Below, piece after piece: positions 12,821 to 14,221 of a stretch of 14,221 nt of DNA. The notes under the pieces were generated by a model. That model saw only the letters and a program-made list of their open reading frames with translations, searched no databases and was not told where the DNA came from. A program made the translations under genes and the position numbers. The DNA is taken from the NCBI GenBank assembly GCA_035544635.1, contig DATKDQ010000385.1, forward strand, positions 1-14,221, read 5' to 3'. This stretch comes from DATAFT01 sp035544635. GTDB taxonomy: Bacteria; Acidobacteriota; Thermoanaerobaculia; Multivoradales; Multivoraceae. Numbering within the stretch: position 1 is the stretch's first letter; each line of letters opens with the position of its first letter.

Positions 12821-14221
12821 ATGGTCGTAGGTGAAGTCGCCTCGTTCAGCGAGGTTCTGGTCATCGGCGGCGGACCGGGCGGCTACGCCGCTGCGCTGCG
12901 CGCGGCGGGACACGGCCGCCAGGTCACCCTGGTCGAAGCCGACCGCATCGGCGGCGTCTGCCTCAACGTCGGCTGCATCCCGTCGAAGGTGCTGATCCAC
13001 GCCGCGGAGATCGCCGGCCTGTGTGGCGAGGCGGCGGCCGCCGGCGTCGATCTGGTGGCACGGCCGAACCTGCCGCGCATCCGCGCGCGCATGGAAGACG
13101 CGGTGTCGCGGCTCACCGGCGGCGTCGAGCAGCTCCTGGCGCACGCCAAGGTGGAGCGCATGCGCGGCCGGGCTCGCTTCGTGCGCGAGAATCGGGTCGC
13201 CGTGGTCGACGGCGATCAGATCCGCCACGTCGAGTTCGAGCAGGCGATCGTCGCCACCGGCTCGCGCCCCGCGGCGCTTCAGGCTCTGCCCTTCGACGGC
13301 GTGCGCGTGCTCGACTCGACCGCAGCGCTCGCGCTCGAGAAAGTGCCCGAGACGCTGGCGATCGTGGGCGGCGGCTACATCGGCGTCGAGCTCGGCACCG
13401 CGTTCGCGAAGCTCGGGGCCGAGGTGACGATCGTCGAGGCGCTCGATCGATTGCTGCCGCAGATGGAGGCGGCGCTCGGGCACGCCGTGAAGCGGCGGCT
13501 CGAGGAGCTCGGCGTCCGCGTGCTGCTGCGCGCGCGCGCGGAGGAGCTGACGGAGCAGAGTCTCCTGGTCCAGCTCGCGCCCGACTCGGACTCCGGGTCG
13601 CGGCCGGAGCTCGCGGACCGGCTCGAGGTCGCGGCCGAGGCGATTCTGGTCGCGACCGGCCGCCTCCCCAACACCGCCGACCTCGGCCTCGAGGTGATGG
13701 GCGTCGTGCTCGACGCCGGCGGCCGCGTCGTCGTCGACCCTGCGCGCCGCGCCGCGCGCCGCGTGCTCGCGGTCGGCGACGTCACCGCCGGCCCCGCGCT
13801 CGCGCACAAGGCGATCGCAGAGGCCGGGGTCGCCGCCGCGACCGCCGCCGGCAAGCGAGCCGCCTTCGATCCGGCCGCGATTCCGCAGATCGTGTTCTGC
13901 GACCCCGAGATCGCGAGCGTGGGTATGACCCGCGACCAGGCGGAGGCCGAGGTGGGGGACGACGTGAAGAGCTTCCGCTTCCCGCTCGCGGCGTCCGGCC
14001 GCGCGCAGACCATCGGTCCCGCCGTGCCCGGCCACGTCGAGATCGTCGCCGACCCCACCGGCGTCGTCCTGGGCGTGCACCTGGCCGGTCCTCGAGTCTC
14101 GGAGCTCGCCGGCGAGGCCGCGCTCGCGATCGAGATGGGAGCCACGCTCGAGGACCTGGCGCTCACCATCCACCCGCATCCCACGTTCTCGGAGGCGCTC
14201 GCCGAGTCGGCGTGGGGGGCG
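12821..14221 (+). CDS. pdhD: dihydrolipoyl dehydrogenase, E3 of the PDH complex (3' end cut by the window)
   Basis: 467 codons are visible with no stop before the edge; relatives are about 470 aa, so few residues are probably missing. The flavoenzyme reoxidises the E2 dihydrolipoyl group with NAD+. It shows the FAD motif VLVIGGGPGGYAAALRAAG (12-30), the redox disulfide C47/C52 in GGVCLNVGCIPSK (44-56), an ATGSRP strand (145-150), the NAD-binding motif IVGGGYIGVELG (181-192), and the second FAD motif RVLAVGDVTAGPALAHKA (314-331). The C-terminal interface domain has HPHPTFSE (451-458), where H453 and E458 form the catalytic dyad at the partner subunit. AGAGGA (12808-12813) lies seven bases before the ATG. 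The 113 bases after pdhC contain no clear terminator or promoter, so the gene is probably cotranscribed. Confidence 0.93.
   Translation, partial: MVVGEVASFSEVLVIGGGPGGYAAALRAAGHGRQVTLVEADRIGGVCLNVGCIPSKVLIHAAEIAGLCGEAAAAGVDLVARPNLPRIRARMEDAVSRLTGGVEQLLAHAKVERMRGRARFVRENRVAVVDGDQIRHVEFEQAIVATGSRPAALQALPFDGVRVLDSTAALALEKVPETLAIVGGGYIGVELGTAFAKLGAEVTIVEALDRLLPQMEAALGHAVKRRLEELGVRVLLRARAEELTEQSLLVQLAPDSDSGSRPELADRLEVAAEAILVATGRLPNTADLGLEVMGVVLDAGGRVVVDPARRAARRVLAVGDVTAGPALAHKAIAEAGVAAATAAGKRAAFDPAAIPQIVFCDPEIASVGMTRDQAEAEVGDDVKSFRFPLAASGRAQTIGPAVPGHVEIVADPTGVVLGVHLAGPRVSELAGEAALAIEMGATLEDLALTIHPHPTFSEALAESAWGA

Overview
This window is a stretch of ordinary, densely coded chromosome from a very GC-rich bacterium (roughly 70% GC by eye, with strong G/C preference at third codon positions). 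Signal peptides, a Tat-like leader, a periplasmic-type phosphodiesterase and a secreted SIMPL protein suggest a Gram-negative-type envelope. A soil or marine lineage such as Acidobacteriota or Myxococcota would fit, but nothing here fixes the phylum. There are no rRNA, tRNA, CRISPR or transposase features.

Layout. (1) 13-621 (+) encodes a carboxymuconolactone decarboxylase-family protein. It converges on a minus-strand block, 632-3169, read as YCII/DGPF protein, then an ECF42-type sigma factor with a long C-terminal extension, then a secreted SIMPL-domain protein. A candidate self-recognised ECF promoter and a perfect 23-bp inverted repeat lie just upstream of the YCII gene. (2) 3311-5004 (+) encodes a periplasmic, Tat-like glycerophosphodiester phosphodiesterase that overlaps by one base a DPM1-like family 2 glycosyltransferase. 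(3) 5113-5205 is a sharply bounded AT-rich island (about 29% GC by hand count) with promoter- and operator-like sequences. It is followed by a possible 31-codon single-span membrane protein gene that overlaps (GTGA) an 81-aa XRE/Cro-like regulator. (4) 5646-7652 (+) encodes a complete secreted copper/topaquinone amine oxidase, followed by a GGTAG repeat tract and a hairpin. (5) 7740-8951 (-) encodes a flavin-dependent monooxygenase of the HsaA/DszC/acyl-CoA dehydrogenase type. (6) 9200 to the right edge (+) is a pyruvate dehydrogenase operon in the order E1alpha, E1beta, E2, E3. The E3 gene is cut by the window edge close to its end.

How the genes work together. The PDH genes are a self-contained enzyme complex: E1alpha2beta2 decarboxylates the 2-oxo acid, E2 carries the acyl group on one lipoyl domain, and E3 reoxidises the lipoamide. 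The YCII-sigma pair is a recognised regulatory pairing whose signal is unknown. The amine oxidase would release aldehyde, ammonia and H2O2 in the periplasm. No single pathway joins all the blocks.

The main points for a second look are the ECF42 autoregulatory promoter candidate, the AT-rich island with its small membrane ORF and XRE gene, the palindrome carrying both stop codons of the convergent pair at 618-635, the extra segment inside the E2 catalytic domain, the GGTAG repeat of 13-nt period, and a recurring TA(T/C)G(A/C)TGG element upstream of several genes. I found no clear new multi-gene system.
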